Origin: Alistipes sp.
Lineage (GTDB): Bacteria > Bacteroidota > Bacteroidia > Bacteroidales > Rikenellaceae
Assembly: GCA_022782405.1 (NCBI GenBank)
Contig: JALFNK010000018.1
Coordinates: 1 to 64,000, forward strand
DNA length: 64,000 bases
Reading direction: 5' to 3'
In this document: positions 44,175 through 53,222 of the stretch, piece by piece
Layout of the letters: each line of letters opens with the position of its first letter
How positions within the stretch are numbered: the stretch's first letter is position 1
The notes under the pieces: generated by a model
What the model was told of the DNA's origin: nothing
Databases searched by the model: none
What the model saw: the letters and a program-made list of their open reading frames with translations, nothing else
Translations under genes and position numbers: made by a program

Positions 44175-44205
44175 TTGCACAAAAGTACGAAAATATTTAT
44201 CTTTG
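44175..44205. promoter_or_regulatory. divergent overlapping promoters (DUF4435 gene and SUI1 run)
   Basis: Plus strand: TTG at 44175-44177 and TATCTTTG at 44198-44205, 20 bp apart, eight bases before the ATG at 44213. Minus strand: TACTTTTG at 44180-44187 for the SUI1 gene, 56 bases upstream of its start. The two promoters overlap, so their use may be mutually exclusive. Confidence 0.65.
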
Positions 44206-44212
44206 TTCTATC

Positions 44213-45310
44213 ATGGCTGCCAAGATTCGCGAAAAACTCCGCCGCCTCAACCCCTTCGGACAACGGATTCCGAAGGACGGGGAGCTCCCGGAGCCGCTTC
44301 CGGCCAACCCCGACCAGCGGCTCGTGCGGGTCTACGTCGAAGGCTACGAGGACGTGGCCTTCTGGCGCGGCATCTTCGACCATTTCCAGAATCCCTGGCT
44401 GCGTTTCGAGATCTCGGTGCCCGACCGCGGCGACCTTCCGAAAGGCAAGAAGGTGTTGCTGGGAAGTATTCCCCGCTCGTCGGAAGAGCTGCTGCTGTGC
44501 GTCGATTCGGACTTCGACTACCTCTTCGCCGGGCGCACCGAGCAGTCGAAGGAGGTACTCGGGGCGAAATACATGTTCCACACCTACGCCTACGCCACCG
44601 AAAACTACCTCTGCTACGCCCCCTCGCTGCACAACGTCTGCGTGAAGGCCACCAAGAACGACACGCACATCTTCGATTTCGTACGCTTCATGCACGAGTA
44701 CTCCTGCACGATCTACCCGCTCTTCCTCTGGTACGCCTTCTCGGCACAGCGCTCGACGGAGAATGTCTTTCCGCTCGCCGACTTCAGGCAGTCGGTGCGC
44801 ATCGGCTACCTCGACCTCGAAGAGAACGGCGACCGCACGCTCGCCTGGCTGCGGCGCAACGTCGAGAAGCGCGAACAGCTGCTGCGCCAGCGCAATGCGA
44901 AGATGATCGAGCCGATGCGCGAATTCGAAGAGCAGCTCCGCACCCGCGGACTGAAACCCGAGAACACCTACCTCTTCATGCACGGCCATACGCTCATGGA
45001 CAACGTAGTGATGGTGCTGCTCAACACCGTCTGCGAAAAGCTCCGCGAGATGTCCATCGCGCGCATCACGGCCTCCGAGAAGCGGGGTGTGGCCCTCAAG
45101 AACGAGATGTCGAACTACACCAACTCGCTGCGGTCGATCCGCGACGTGCTGCTCGACAACGAGAACTACACCTCCTGCCCGCTCTACCGGCGGCTCCAGC
45201 GCGACATCGAGCGCTACATCGTCCGCACGATCCTCGAAATGCGCCGCCGGGGCGAACTCCGCGACCAGTCGGTCGTCTCGATCCTCCACAACCTGCGGCA
45301 GGGGCAGTAA
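44213..45310 (+). CDS. DUF4435 domain-containing protein (TOPRIM-like)
   Basis: A 365-residue protein. The N-terminal half matches DUF4435: VYVEGYEDVAFWRGIFDHF (the Glu of a TOPRIM-like fold, about 39-57), LLLCVDSDFDYLF with the Asp pair (about 90-102), and the family motif ATENYLCYAPSL (about 125-136). The C-terminal half is helical. Related TOPRIM proteins act with ABC-type or AAA ATPases in DNA processing or defence, but no such partner is adjacent here. The gene has its own promoter and a hairpin after its end. The function is not established. Confidence 0.82.
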   Translation: MAAKIREKLRRLNPFGQRIPKDGELPEPLPANPDQRLVRVYVEGYEDVAFWRGIFDHFQNPWLRFEISVPDRGDLPKGKKVLLGSIPRSSEELLLCVDSDFDYLFAGRTEQSKEVLGAKYMFHTYAYATENYLCYAPSLHNVCVKATKNDTHIFDFVRFMHEYSCTIYPLFLWYAFSAQRSTENVFPLADFRQSVRIGYLDLEENGDRTLAWLRRNVEKREQLLRQRNAKMIEPMREFEEQLRTRGLKPENTYLFMHGHTLMDNVVMVLLNTVCEKLREMSIARITASEKRGVALKNEMSNYTNSLRSIRDVLLDNENYTSCPLYRRLQRDIERYIVRTILEMRRRGELRDQSVVSILHNLRQGQ

Positions 45311-45369
45311 TCCCCTCCGGCACGGGACACGCCGGGGCCCCGACCGCATCGCTTTCCCGCTGAAATACG

Positions 45370-45401
45370 GCGGGCGCTTCTCCCCGAGGAGAAGCGCCCG
45401 C
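45370..45401. terminator. perfect hairpin between convergent genes
   Basis: A 14-bp perfect stem GCGGGCGCTTCTCC / GGAGAAGCGCCCGC with loop CCGA lies between the ends of the DUF4435 gene (45310) and the propeller lipoprotein (45425). Only weak T-runs follow on either side, but the position indicates a transcription barrier for both strands. Confidence 0.7.
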
Positions 45402-45424
45402 ATAATCTCGTTTCAAAGTGTCGG

Positions 45425-46504
45425 TTACAGCCAGACCACCTCCGAAGCCATCGTTTCGGGATCGCTCATCCGGCCGAAGAAACGGTCGCCGTCCACGCCG
45501 CTCATCCACGGTATGCCGCCCACGCCCAGGTCGTCGCCGATGCGCGACGCCTCACAGTAGACGCCCCTGCCCCGCGACTTGTCGTAAATGCCGAAGTAGC
45601 GTTTTTCGCCGGCACCGAAACGCACATACATCCGGTCGGCGGTCTCCAGCAGGTCGTAATACTGCACGAAGGGGGATTTCCGCCACGTCTCCCGGAAATC
45701 CGCCCGCTCCCAGGCATAGGAGGCGGGAGCGAAGGCGTGATTCTCGAAGCGCAGCTCGCCGATCCGGGGTTCGCTCCCGGGAGCGGAGAAAAACTCGGAC
45801 TGGAACTGATGGTGGGCCATCACCCCGCCGGGCGCGTCGTGGAAAAGGGTCAGCACCTGCCACGCCCCGCTGTAACGGTCCAACTGCTCCACGGGTGTCG
45901 CCTGTCCGAGCAGCGTCCCGTCGGGCCGCGTCGTAACGAGCGTTTCGAACGGCTCCGCATTCCGGCCCGCCGCGGAGAGATACCACACGAAGTTTCCGGC
46001 GCGGTCGATATGGGTGAACAGCGCGTTGAACGGATAAGGGGTATCCCCGCAGAAGGTCCGTTCGGGAAGCAAATAGGTCAATATCCGGCGCGTGGCACCG
46101 TCGAAGACATACAGGGTGTCCGCCCCGGGGCTTACGAGCGCATTCATCGGAATGACATACTCCCCCGGACCGCGCCCGACCCGTCCGACGGGTCCGATAT
46201 AGCGGCCGTCCTCGTCGAAGAGCCAGACGCCCTGCCCCGCTCCGAACGGCTCGCACACGACCGGCCGGCCGGCAGCCAGGCGCAGGATCGAGCCCTCCGC
46301 AGCGGCCGGCACGCTGTCGGGCGCCTGCAGCCGCAGGCGCCGCACCTCACGCGTTCCGAAAAGTTCGGATAGGGTGATCGTATCCCGTTCGGCAAAGGCA
46401 TACACCGTCCGCCCGTCCGTCGTCCGTCCGCCGCCCGAACACCCGGCAAGGAAAAGGGTTCCCGCAAGGAACCCGTTTCGCACGAATGAGAAGAGGGTCT
46501 TCAT
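45425..46504 (-). CDS. 6-bladed beta-propeller lipoprotein
   Basis: A 359-residue protein with a lipoprotein signal (VRNGFLAGTLFLAGC, lipobox LAGC). The mature part resembles the 6-bladed beta-propeller proteins common in Bacteroidota: WLFDEDGRYIGPVGRVGRGPGEY, LYVFDGATRRILTYLLPERTF and FFGRMSDPETMASEVVWL at the end. Proteins of this group lie on the cell surface or in the periplasm with unknown ligands. Start 46504 gives the signal peptide; the ATG at 46546 does not. It is monocistronic. Confidence 0.85.
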   Translation of the reverse strand: MKTLFSFVRNGFLAGTLFLAGCSGGGRTTDGRTVYAFAERDTITLSELFGTREVRRLRLQAPDSVPAAAEGSILRLAAGRPVVCEPFGAGQGVWLFDEDGRYIGPVGRVGRGPGEYVIPMNALVSPGADTLYVFDGATRRILTYLLPERTFCGDTPYPFNALFTHIDRAGNFVWYLSAAGRNAEPFETLVTTRPDGTLLGQATPVEQLDRYSGAWQVLTLFHDAPGGVMAHHQFQSEFFSAPGSEPRIGELRFENHAFAPASYAWERADFRETWRKSPFVQYYDLLETADRMYVRFGAGEKRYFGIYDKSRGRGVYCEASRIGDDLGVGGIPWMSGVDGDRFFGRMSDPETMASEVVWL

Positions 46505-46680
46505 TTTCCTGGAATTACACAATTTCCGCATCCACTCCGCAAGCAATTCATACCGAAGAGAACTTCCGGGTCATCAACCCATCGAATTCCCCGTTGCCCG
46601 GGAATTCCGGTTGGCCCGAACGATCCGCATCCTGAGGAAGCGTCCTTACACTCAAACGGCATGACGGCGTGCATCGGCAA
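46505..46680. other. intergenic, nothing recognised
   Basis: No gene, promoter or terminator was convincing between the propeller lipoprotein and the cysteine-rich exported protein. Confidence 0.4.
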
Positions 46681-47385
46681 TCAGTACCGGATCCGCTTCT
46701 GACCGTGGCAGACGCCGCACTGGCCGCTTCGGTTGCAGGAGAGGCAGGGATAGACATCCCCGTCGCGGCCCACGAAATGGCCATTGCCGTGGCAGGCCCG
46801 GCACAACCCCGTACCGCCGCACGACTTGCAGGTGGTATAGCCGTGGCGCGACATATTGCCCGAGGAGCCGCCATCGTCATAAGAGCCGCTGTTGTCCGAG
46901 CCTCCATCGTAGGAGCCGCCGCCACCGCCCGCTTCGGGAGAGTTGCCGTAGTTCTGATCGTAAAGCTCATGGAAGCGCGCCTCCGAAAGACGGATGGTGT
47001 ACCAGGTATCGTTGTAGACCGCCTGCGAGCAGTCCCGTGCCAGGAAAAAGCGCTTGTCGTTCTTCGACTTGCAGACGTCGCCCGTCGGCATCATCACCGG
47101 GAAGCCGCCCAGACCGACCGACTGCGCCTTGTATTCCGGGGCCAGCGTATATCCCTCGAACGAGAACCACTCGTCGTCCGATCCCGTGCAGACGAACAGA
47201 TGCGAGGCATATCCCAGCAACACGGTGGCCACCGCATCGCCCTTGTTGTCATACATGAGGGTGACCGACATCAGACGGCCGTCATTCCGGCCGAAATAGA
47301 ACTTTTTTCCGCTGGGAAAGGATTGTCCCATCACCGGCATGACGGATACAATCCAAAGGAGAAGTAAAAATCCAATCCGTTTCAT
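46681..47385 (-). CDS. exported protein with DnaJ-type cysteine-rich domain
   Basis: A 234-residue protein with a signal peptide (MKRIGFLLLLWIVSVMPVMG). The N-terminal part (about 25-145) is beta-rich without recognised family. A Gly/Ser/Asp linker follows (EAGGGGGSYDGGSDNSGSYD), then a C-terminal zinc-finger of DnaJ type with CKSCGGTGLCRACHGNGHF and CLSCNRSGQCGVCHGQKR, four CxxC units in all. DnaJ cysteine domains are usually cytoplasmic; export to the periplasm is notable. It starts 64 bases after lysC on the same strand. Confidence 0.82.
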   Translation of the reverse strand: MKRIGFLLLLWIVSVMPVMGQSFPSGKKFYFGRNDGRLMSVTLMYDNKGDAVATVLLGYASHLFVCTGSDDEWFSFEGYTLAPEYKAQSVGLGGFPVMMPTGDVCKSKNDKRFFLARDCSQAVYNDTWYTIRLSEARFHELYDQNYGNSPEAGGGGGSYDGGSDNSGSYDDGGSSGNMSRHGYTTCKSCGGTGLCRACHGNGHFVGRDGDVYPCLSCNRSGQCGVCHGQKRIRY

Positions 47386-47449
47386 GGTCTCTTTCCATTT
47401 TCATGTTTCATACTATACACGACCGGAGGCCTCTGCCGACATGCCGCCG

Positions 47450-48703
47450 TCAACGCTTGCGCACCACGCGCACGGTAGCCTGCGTGGCCTGCCGGATGAA
47501 GACCTGAGGCCCCTTGGCGTAGCGCCGCCACAGCTCGTCCGTATAGCCGCGGATGGTCAGCAGCTCCATGTCGCCCGTCTTCATCACATCGAACCCGTTG
47601 GCGCGCAGGGTATTCACCGCCTCGTCGATATGCCACGAATTGTCGACGCAGAGGCTCAGATTGACGGCCGAGTTGTGGATCAGGTTGGTCTTCACGCGGA
47701 AGCGTTCGAGCAGCGAGAAGATCGTGGCGAACTTCTCCTCGAGTACGAACGAAAAGTCGCGCGAGCGGATCGTCAGCAGCACCTGGTCCTTCTTCAGGAT
47801 CAGAATCGGCACATCCACGGGTGCCGACATGCCGCGGATCACCGTACCCGGCTTGCGCTTGTCGCCGAAAGGCCGCACATAGAGCGGGATATTCTTGTTC
47901 TGCAGCGGCTTGATCGTCTTCGGGTGGATGATCTGCGCGCCGCTGTAGGCCAGCTCGATCGTATCGAGGTAGTTCAGCTCGGCGATCTGCACGGCATCGG
48001 GGAAGATCTTCGGATCGGCATTCAGAATGCCGTCCACATCCTTCCACACCGACATCGACTCGGCATCGAGGATATTGGCCACCACGGCGGCCGAATAGTC
48101 CGAGCCCTCGCGGCCGAGCGTCGTCGTCGTGCCGTCGGGCGCTCCGCCGATGAAGCCCTGCCCCACGAAGATCGTCTCGGGGCAGCCGGCCAGCGCCTCC
48201 TTGAGCCGCGGTGCCGAAGCCTCGATATCGACGCCGGCATCCTTGTGGCGCTGTTCGGTGAGGAAGCAGCGGCGCATGTCGATCCAGCGGTTCGGAACCC
48301 CGGCGTAATTGAGGTATTCGGAGATGATCGTCGTCGAGACCAGCTCGCCGTAGGCGACAATGCGGTCGTACCACAACTCCGCATCGCAGGCCGCATAACC
48401 CTTGCCCTCGGCGACCTGCTCCAGCTCGCCGAAGAGCCGCTCGACCGCGTCGAGCCGTTTGGGCCCGCGCCACAGGTCATCGATGATCGCCGCATGGTAT
48501 TCGCGCAATGCGGCGATTTCGGCCCGCGCCTCCTCGGGAGCCTGACGCTGCACGGCCGCGAAGACCCGTTCGAGGGCATTCGTCGTCTTGCCCATCGCCG
48601 AAACGATGATGAAAAGGTGCTGCTCCTCGTCGATGATCTTGCGCAGGTTTCTCACTCCGTCGGCATTCCGCACCGAGGCTCCGCCGAATTTATAGACTTT
48701 CAT
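47450..48703 (-). CDS. lysC: aspartate kinase
   Basis: A 417-residue enzyme that phosphorylates aspartate, the first step toward diaminopimelate, lysine, threonine and methionine. The N-terminus reads VYKFGGASVRNADGVRNL; GQGFIGGAPDGTTTTLGREGSDYSAAVVA and IHPKTIKPL follow; the C-terminal 150 residues are tandem ACT-like regulatory domains (VLLTIRSRDFSFVLEEKFATIF). Start 48703 was chosen because the kinase fold begins there. It follows the prolyl oligopeptidase gene by 43 bases and may be cotranscribed with it. It is monofunctional, with no homoserine dehydrogenase domain. Confidence 0.95.
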   Translation of the reverse strand: MKVYKFGGASVRNADGVRNLRKIIDEEQHLFIIVSAMGKTTNALERVFAAVQRQAPEEARAEIAALREYHAAIIDDLWRGPKRLDAVERLFGELEQVAEGKGYAACDAELWYDRIVAYGELVSTTIISEYLNYAGVPNRWIDMRRCFLTEQRHKDAGVDIEASAPRLKEALAGCPETIFVGQGFIGGAPDGTTTTLGREGSDYSAAVVANILDAESMSVWKDVDGILNADPKIFPDAVQIAELNYLDTIELAYSGAQIIHPKTIKPLQNKNIPLYVRPFGDKRKPGTVIRGMSAPVDVPILILKKDQVLLTIRSRDFSFVLEEKFATIFSLLERFRVKTNLIHNSAVNLSLCVDNSWHIDEAVNTLRANGFDVMKTGDMELLTIRGYTDELWRRYAKGPQVFIRQATQATVRVVRKR

Positions 48704-48746
48704 AGATCGGATTTCGTTTGCTTGTTTTTTGTGTATTACTTGCCGG

Positions 48747-50891
48747 CTACTCCGCATCCGTAACGGAACGATAGGGTACGCCGATGTTCTGGAAAAGGAA
48801 CGCATACATGTCGGTCGCCTCGTCGATACGCTTCGAGGTAGGCTTGCCGGCGCCGTGGCCCGCCTTCGATTCGATGCGGATCAGCACCGGAGCATCGCCT
48901 CCCTGGCAATGCTGCAGCTGCGCCGCGAACTTGAACGAGTGGGCCGGGACGACGCGGTCATCGTGGTCGGCCGTCATCACGAGCGTCGCGGGATACTTCT
49001 CGCCCTCCTTGAGGTTGTGCAGCGGAGAGTATTTGTAGATGTAGCCGAACTGCTCCTCATCCTCCGAGGTGCCGTACTCCACGGCCCAGCCCCAGCCGAT
49101 CGTGAACTTGTGGTAACGCAGCATGTCCAGCACGCCGACCTGCGGCAGGCAGACGGCATAGAGATCGGGACGCTGCACCTCGCAGGCGCCGACCAGCAGT
49201 CCGCCGTTCGAGCCGCCGTTGATCGCCAGCCGCTCCTTCGAGGTATATTTCCCGGCAATCAGGTATTCGGCCGCCGCAATGAAGTCGTCAAAGACATTTT
49301 GCTTGTTGACCAGCATGCCGGCCCTGTGCCAGGCCTCACCGTACTCCGAGCCTCCGCGGAGATTGGCCACACAGTAAATACCGCCCTGCTCGACAAACAT
49401 CAGCGCCGCGGGATTGAATCCGGGGGTCATGTTGATCTGGAAACCTCCGTAGCCATAAAGCAAACAGGGATTCTGGCCGTCGAGCCGCATATCTCTGCGG
49501 TGGGTGATGAACATCGGAATCAGCGTGCCGTCCTTCGAGGGGTAGAAGACCTGTTCGGTGGTGTAGCGCTCCGGATCGAAACGCACCTCGGGCGCCTTGT
49601 AAAGCGTCGAGACTCCCGCGGAAAGATCGTACCTGTAGATCGTCGCCGGCGAGGTGTAGTTCGTCAGCGTATAATAAAGTTCCGTATCCTCCTTCTCGCC
49701 GTCGAAACCTCCGACGGTGCCGATGGCGGGCAGCGCTACCTCCCGGACGAGCCGGCCGTCGTAATCGTATTGCGCGATCTGGTTCTGCGCATTCTCGAGA
49801 TACTGTGCGAAAAGGTAGCCGCCGGCCGTGCCGACCCCTTCGAGCAGGTTCCGTTCATGCTCGGGAATCACCACCTCGTCCTTCGAGGGGTCGTTCAGGT
49901 CGATGCGCCGCAGCGCGTAGTTCGAAGCGTCGCGGTTGGTTACATAGTAGAGCTGCCCGTTGCGGACCGTTACCACGCCGTAATCGGCGTCGAAGCCCGG
50001 GAGCAGTGTCCGGAAACGCTTCTCGGAACTCTTCCGGAAAAGGACCTCCGTGCCCGAGGTGCCGTCCGATGCCAGCACGAAGAGCCACTCGCCGTCCTCG
50101 CTCGGCCAGGCCCAGAAGTAGCGCAGCGGATGGGCCGGGTCCTCATAGATCAGCCGGTCGGCCGACTGCGGCGTGCCGATACGGTGGTAGTAGATCTTCT
50201 GGTACTGGTTCTGCTCGGAGTAGACGCCCCCCTTCGGTGCGTCGTAGGCGCTGTAATAGAATCCTTCGGAGTCGGGGGCCCACTGGGCGCCGGAATTCTT
50301 CACCCAGTTGATGCGGTCCTCGGTCGGCTGTCCCGTAGCGGTATCCACCACGCGGATCTCGACCCAGTCCGAGCCCGATGCCGCCGCGGCATAGGCCAGA
50401 TAGCGGCCGTCCTTCGAGAACGAGGCGGCAGCCAGCGCCACCGTACCGTCCTCGGAGAGGGTGTTGGGATCGAGGAAGACCTCGCCCGCCTCGCCGGGCG
50501 CCTTCGTGCGGTAGAGCACCGACTGGTTCTGCAGTCCGTCGTTATAATAATAGTACCACCAGTTGCCGTGTTTCGAGGGAGCGCCCTCCTTGGGATAGTT
50601 CCACAGCTGGGTAAGGCGCTTGCGGATCGCATTGCGGAAAGGAATCTGCGCGAGGTAATCCTCCGTTACGGCATTCTCGGCCTCGACCCATGCGGCCGTG
50701 GCCTCCGAACGGTCATCCTCGAGCCAGCGGTAGGGATCGGCGACCTCGGTGCCGAAATAGTTGTCCACGACCTCGCCGCGCTCGGTCTCGGGGTAGGGCT
50801 GAAGTTTGATCTGCGTCATATGGTTGCAACTTGACAGCACCGCAACGGCTCCCAGCAGCACGATGCCTTCACTCGATAAAAAATGTTTCAT
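48747..50891 (-). CDS. prolyl oligopeptidase family lipoprotein (S9A)
   Basis: A 714-residue serine peptidase with a probable lipoprotein signal (GAVAVLSSC). The propeller domain (about 70-400) is followed by the hydrolase domain with NLRGGSEYGEAWHRAGM, the nucleophile Ser561 in GGSNGGLLVGA, the Asp motif TADHDDRVVPAHSFKF and the His motif KAGHGAGKP. It cleaves short peptides after proline. Its exported nature and neighbouring DPP IV (at 21-23 kb) fit use of proline-rich peptides. It has a TAACTTTG promoter box upstream. Confidence 0.94.
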   Translation of the reverse strand: MKHFLSSEGIVLLGAVAVLSSCNHMTQIKLQPYPETERGEVVDNYFGTEVADPYRWLEDDRSEATAAWVEAENAVTEDYLAQIPFRNAIRKRLTQLWNYPKEGAPSKHGNWWYYYYNDGLQNQSVLYRTKAPGEAGEVFLDPNTLSEDGTVALAAASFSKDGRYLAYAAAASGSDWVEIRVVDTATGQPTEDRINWVKNSGAQWAPDSEGFYYSAYDAPKGGVYSEQNQYQKIYYHRIGTPQSADRLIYEDPAHPLRYFWAWPSEDGEWLFVLASDGTSGTEVLFRKSSEKRFRTLLPGFDADYGVVTVRNGQLYYVTNRDASNYALRRIDLNDPSKDEVVIPEHERNLLEGVGTAGGYLFAQYLENAQNQIAQYDYDGRLVREVALPAIGTVGGFDGEKEDTELYYTLTNYTSPATIYRYDLSAGVSTLYKAPEVRFDPERYTTEQVFYPSKDGTLIPMFITHRRDMRLDGQNPCLLYGYGGFQINMTPGFNPAALMFVEQGGIYCVANLRGGSEYGEAWHRAGMLVNKQNVFDDFIAAAEYLIAGKYTSKERLAINGGSNGGLLVGACEVQRPDLYAVCLPQVGVLDMLRYHKFTIGWGWAVEYGTSEDEEQFGYIYKYSPLHNLKEGEKYPATLVMTADHDDRVVPAHSFKFAAQLQHCQGGDAPVLIRIESKAGHGAGKPTSKRIDEATDMYAFLFQNIGVPYRSVTDAE

Positions 50892-50916
50892 AGATCGACA
50901 TTTGAGGATGATGCGG

Positions 50917-50953
50917 CAAAGTTAAGAAAAATCGCAGAAATTCCGTACCTTTG
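50917..50953. promoter_or_regulatory. divergent -7 boxes (prolyl oligopeptidase and dapD)
   Basis: Minus strand: TAACTTTG (complement of 50917-50924), 26 bases before the peptidase ATG. Plus strand: TACCTTTG at 50946-50953, 86 bases before the dapD ATG. The boxes point away from each other within 40 bases. Confidence 0.6.
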
Positions 50954-51038
50954 ACCGCGACAAGCGATCCGCGCCGCAGCCGGAACAACCGAAAGCACCC
51001 GGCCGGAGGGCGGACGCAGCGACAAAAAACGGAAAACC

Positions 51039-51866
51039 ATGTACGAAGAACTCAAGACAATAATCGAGAGGGCGTGGGAGGAGCGCTCCCTGCTGCAGCA
51101 GGTCCCGACGCAGGAGGCCGTGCGCGAAGTGATCGAACTCGTGGACAAGGGCCGGCTGCGCACGGCCGAACCGCTCGACGCCGGAAAGAGCGAGTGGCGC
51201 GTGAACGAATGGGTCAAGAAGGCCGTGATCCTCTACTTCCCGATGCAGCCCATGCGCCGCATGGAGGCCGGGGAGCTCGAGTGGTATGACAAGATGGAGC
51301 TCAAGCACGGCTACGAGGAGCTGGGCGTGCGCGTCGTGCCCCACGCCGTGGCCCGCTACGGCGCCTACATCGCCCCCGGGGCGATTCTCATGCCCTCGTA
51401 TGTCAATATCGGCGCCTATGTCGATACGGGCACGATGGTCGATACCTGGGCCACGGTAGGCTCGTGCGCACAGATCGGAAGCCACGTCCACCTCTCGGGC
51501 GGCGTGGGCATCGGCGGCGTGCTAGAGCCCGTGCAGGCCGCACCGGTCATCATCGAGGACCACTGTTTCATCGGCTCGCGCTCGATCGTCGTCGAGGGGG
51601 CGCACGTCTGCCGTGAAGCGGTGCTCGGATCGAATACCGTAATCACCGGCTCGACGCACATCATCGACGTTACGGGCTCGGAACCGGTAACCTACAAGGG
51701 CTACGTCCCGCCCCGCGCGGTGGTCGTCCCGGGAAGCTACCGCAAGCAGTTCCCCGCGGGCGAATACAGCGTCTCGTGCGCGCTGATCATCGGCCGCCGC
51801 AAGGAATCCACCGACAAGAAAACCTCGTTGAACGACGCCCTGCGCGATTTCGGCGTCTCGGCATAA
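51039..51866 (+). CDS. dapD: tetrahydrodipicolinate N-succinyltransferase
   Basis: A 275-residue enzyme of the succinylase branch of diaminopimelate synthesis, using succinyl-CoA. The left-handed beta-helix of hexapeptide repeats is visible (GAYIAPGAILMPSYVNIGAYVDTGTMVDTWATVGSCAQIG, SHVHLSGGVGIGG, FIGSRSIVVEGAHV). The N-terminal helical domain and C-terminal KGYVPPRAVVVPGSYRK are typical. Twelve bases separate it from birA. Confidence 0.97.
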   Translation: MYEELKTIIERAWEERSLLQQVPTQEAVREVIELVDKGRLRTAEPLDAGKSEWRVNEWVKKAVILYFPMQPMRRMEAGELEWYDKMELKHGYEELGVRVVPHAVARYGAYIAPGAILMPSYVNIGAYVDTGTMVDTWATVGSCAQIGSHVHLSGGVGIGGVLEPVQAAPVIIEDHCFIGSRSIVVEGAHVCREAVLGSNTVITGSTHIIDVTGSEPVTYKGYVPPRAVVVPGSYRKQFPAGEYSVSCALIIGRRKESTDKKTSLNDALRDFGVSA

Positions 51867-51878
51867 CCCCATCCAGGC

Positions 51879-52610
51879 ATGATCTACCGCATCGAAGAGA
51901 CCACCTCGACCAACGACGATGCCAAGCGGCCCGAATACGGCCATGACGACATCATCTGGGCCGAGCGGCAGACCGCCGGCCGCGGACAGCGCGGCCATAC
52001 CTGGATCAGCCGCGCGGAGGAGAGCCTCACCTTCTCGCACATCCTCACGCCGACGTTCCTGCCCGTCGCCGAACAGTTCCGCCTCGTCGAACTGGTGGCG
52101 CTGGCCCTGACGGACAGCTTCGACGAGTTCGGCATCGACACGCGCATCAAGTGGACGAACGACATCTATGTCGGCGACCGCAAGATGGTCGGCATCCTCA
52201 TCGAGCACAGCTACTCGGGGCCGACACTCGCCCGCACGATCCTCGGCACGGGCATCAACGTAAACCAGACGGAGTTCGACCCCGCGCTGCCCAACCCGAT
52301 CTCGATGGCCCAGGCCGCCGGCCGGAGATTCGACCGGGAGGAGGTGCTCGAAACCTACCGCCGCCACGCCGCACGCCGCTACACGCAGCTCGAACGGGGC
52401 GAATACGCCGCACTCGAGGAGGAGTACCGGCAGCGGATGTACCGCCTGGGCGAACGGCACCCGTTCCGCCTGGCCGACGGCACGCTCTTCCGGGCCGAGA
52501 TCGAAGGGGTGCGCCCCACGGGCGAGCTGCTGCTGCGCCACGACGACGGGACGCTCCGCGGCTACCTCTTCCGCGAGGTGGAATTCGTCATCGAGGGCCG
52601 CGACCGCTGA
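51879..52610 (+). CDS. birA: biotin--[acetyl-CoA-carboxylase] ligase
   Basis: A 243-residue enzyme that activates biotin with ATP and attaches it to carboxyl carrier proteins. Motifs are STNDDAKR, AERQTAGRGQRGHTW (biotin/ATP loop), IKWTNDIYVGDRKMVGILIE and GTGINVNQTEF. It lacks the N-terminal winged helix of E. coli BirA, so it is a monofunctional group I ligase without repressor function. It is probably cotranscribed with dapD. Confidence 0.96.
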   Translation: MIYRIEETTSTNDDAKRPEYGHDDIIWAERQTAGRGQRGHTWISRAEESLTFSHILTPTFLPVAEQFRLVELVALALTDSFDEFGIDTRIKWTNDIYVGDRKMVGILIEHSYSGPTLARTILGTGINVNQTEFDPALPNPISMAQAAGRRFDREEVLETYRRHAARRYTQLERGEYAALEEEYRQRMYRLGERHPFRLADGTLFRAEIEGVRPTGELLLRHDDGTLRGYLFREVEFVIEGRDR

Positions 52611-52667
52611 ACGGCCCGCAAACGGATACCGCCGGATACCGCACCCGGAAAAAAGTACCGGAAAGTA

Positions 52668-52697
52668 TTGTCCATGCGGAAATAACGATTATCTTTG
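52668..52697 (+). promoter_or_regulatory. gcvH promoter
   Basis: TTG at 52668-52670 and TATCTTTG at 52690-52697, 19 bp apart, form a full Bacteroidota promoter 27 bases before the gcvH ATG. There is no space for a glycine riboswitch. Confidence 0.78.
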
Positions 52698-52724
52698 CAT
52701 AACGAAATCATAAAACGCAATACC

Positions 52725-53102
52725 ATGAACGTACCTGCCAATCTGAAATACTCGAACGACCACGAGTGGTGCCGTATCGAGGGAGACGTAGCCGTTATCG
52801 GCATCACCGACTTTGCCCAGAGCCAGCTGGGAGACATCGTCTTCGTGGACGTGCCGACCGTCGGCGAAACGCTCGCCGCAGGCGAGGTCTTCGGCTCGAT
52901 CGAAGCCGTGAAGACCGTCAGCGACGCCTTCCTTCCGGTCGGCGGCGAGGTGGTGGAGTTCAACGAGGCCGTGGATGCCGACCCCTCCATCGTCAACAAG
53001 GATGCATACGGCGAGGGCTGGCTCGTCAAGGTCCGCATGAGCAATCCCGCGGAGTACGACGCCCTGCTTACGCCCGAGCAGTATACGGAGCTGATCGGAT
53101 AG
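52725..53102 (+). CDS. gcvH: glycine cleavage system H protein
   Basis: A 125-residue lipoyl carrier protein that shuttles the aminomethyl group between P and T proteins. The lipoylated lysine is Lys63 in SIEAVKTVSD; EWCRIEGDVAVIGITDFAQS and LGDIVFVDVPTVGETL are conserved. Start 52725 lies just after the promoter; the upstream ATG at 52695 lies inside the -7 box. The other gcv genes are not in the window, so gcvH is transcribed on its own here. Confidence 0.96.
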   Translation: MNVPANLKYSNDHEWCRIEGDVAVIGITDFAQSQLGDIVFVDVPTVGETLAAGEVFGSIEAVKTVSDAFLPVGGEVVEFNEAVDADPSIVNKDAYGEGWLVKVRMSNPAEYDALLTPEQYTELIG

Positions 53103-53124
53103 TCCGCATCCGCGGAGCAAGGAC

Positions 53125-53156
53125 AAAGGCAGCCTGCATGAGCAGGCTGCCTTTTT
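53125..53156 (+). terminator. rho-independent terminator after gcvH
   Basis: AAAGGCAGCCTGC and GCAGGCTGCCTTT form a perfect stem around loop ATGA, followed by TTTTTG. Confidence 0.93.
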
Positions 53157-53193
53157 GTTTTACCCGAAACGACCGCCGATAGTCCCCGACGGA

Positions 53194-53222
53194 GAAAAAA
53201 ACGGGACCGCTCGGCGGTCCCG
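53194..53222 (-). terminator. rho-independent terminator of greA
   Basis: On the minus strand a 9-bp stem (53202-53210 with 53214-53222, loop TCG) is followed by eight T residues (A-tract 53194-53201 on the plus strand). It lies about 80 bases past the greA stop. Confidence 0.85.
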
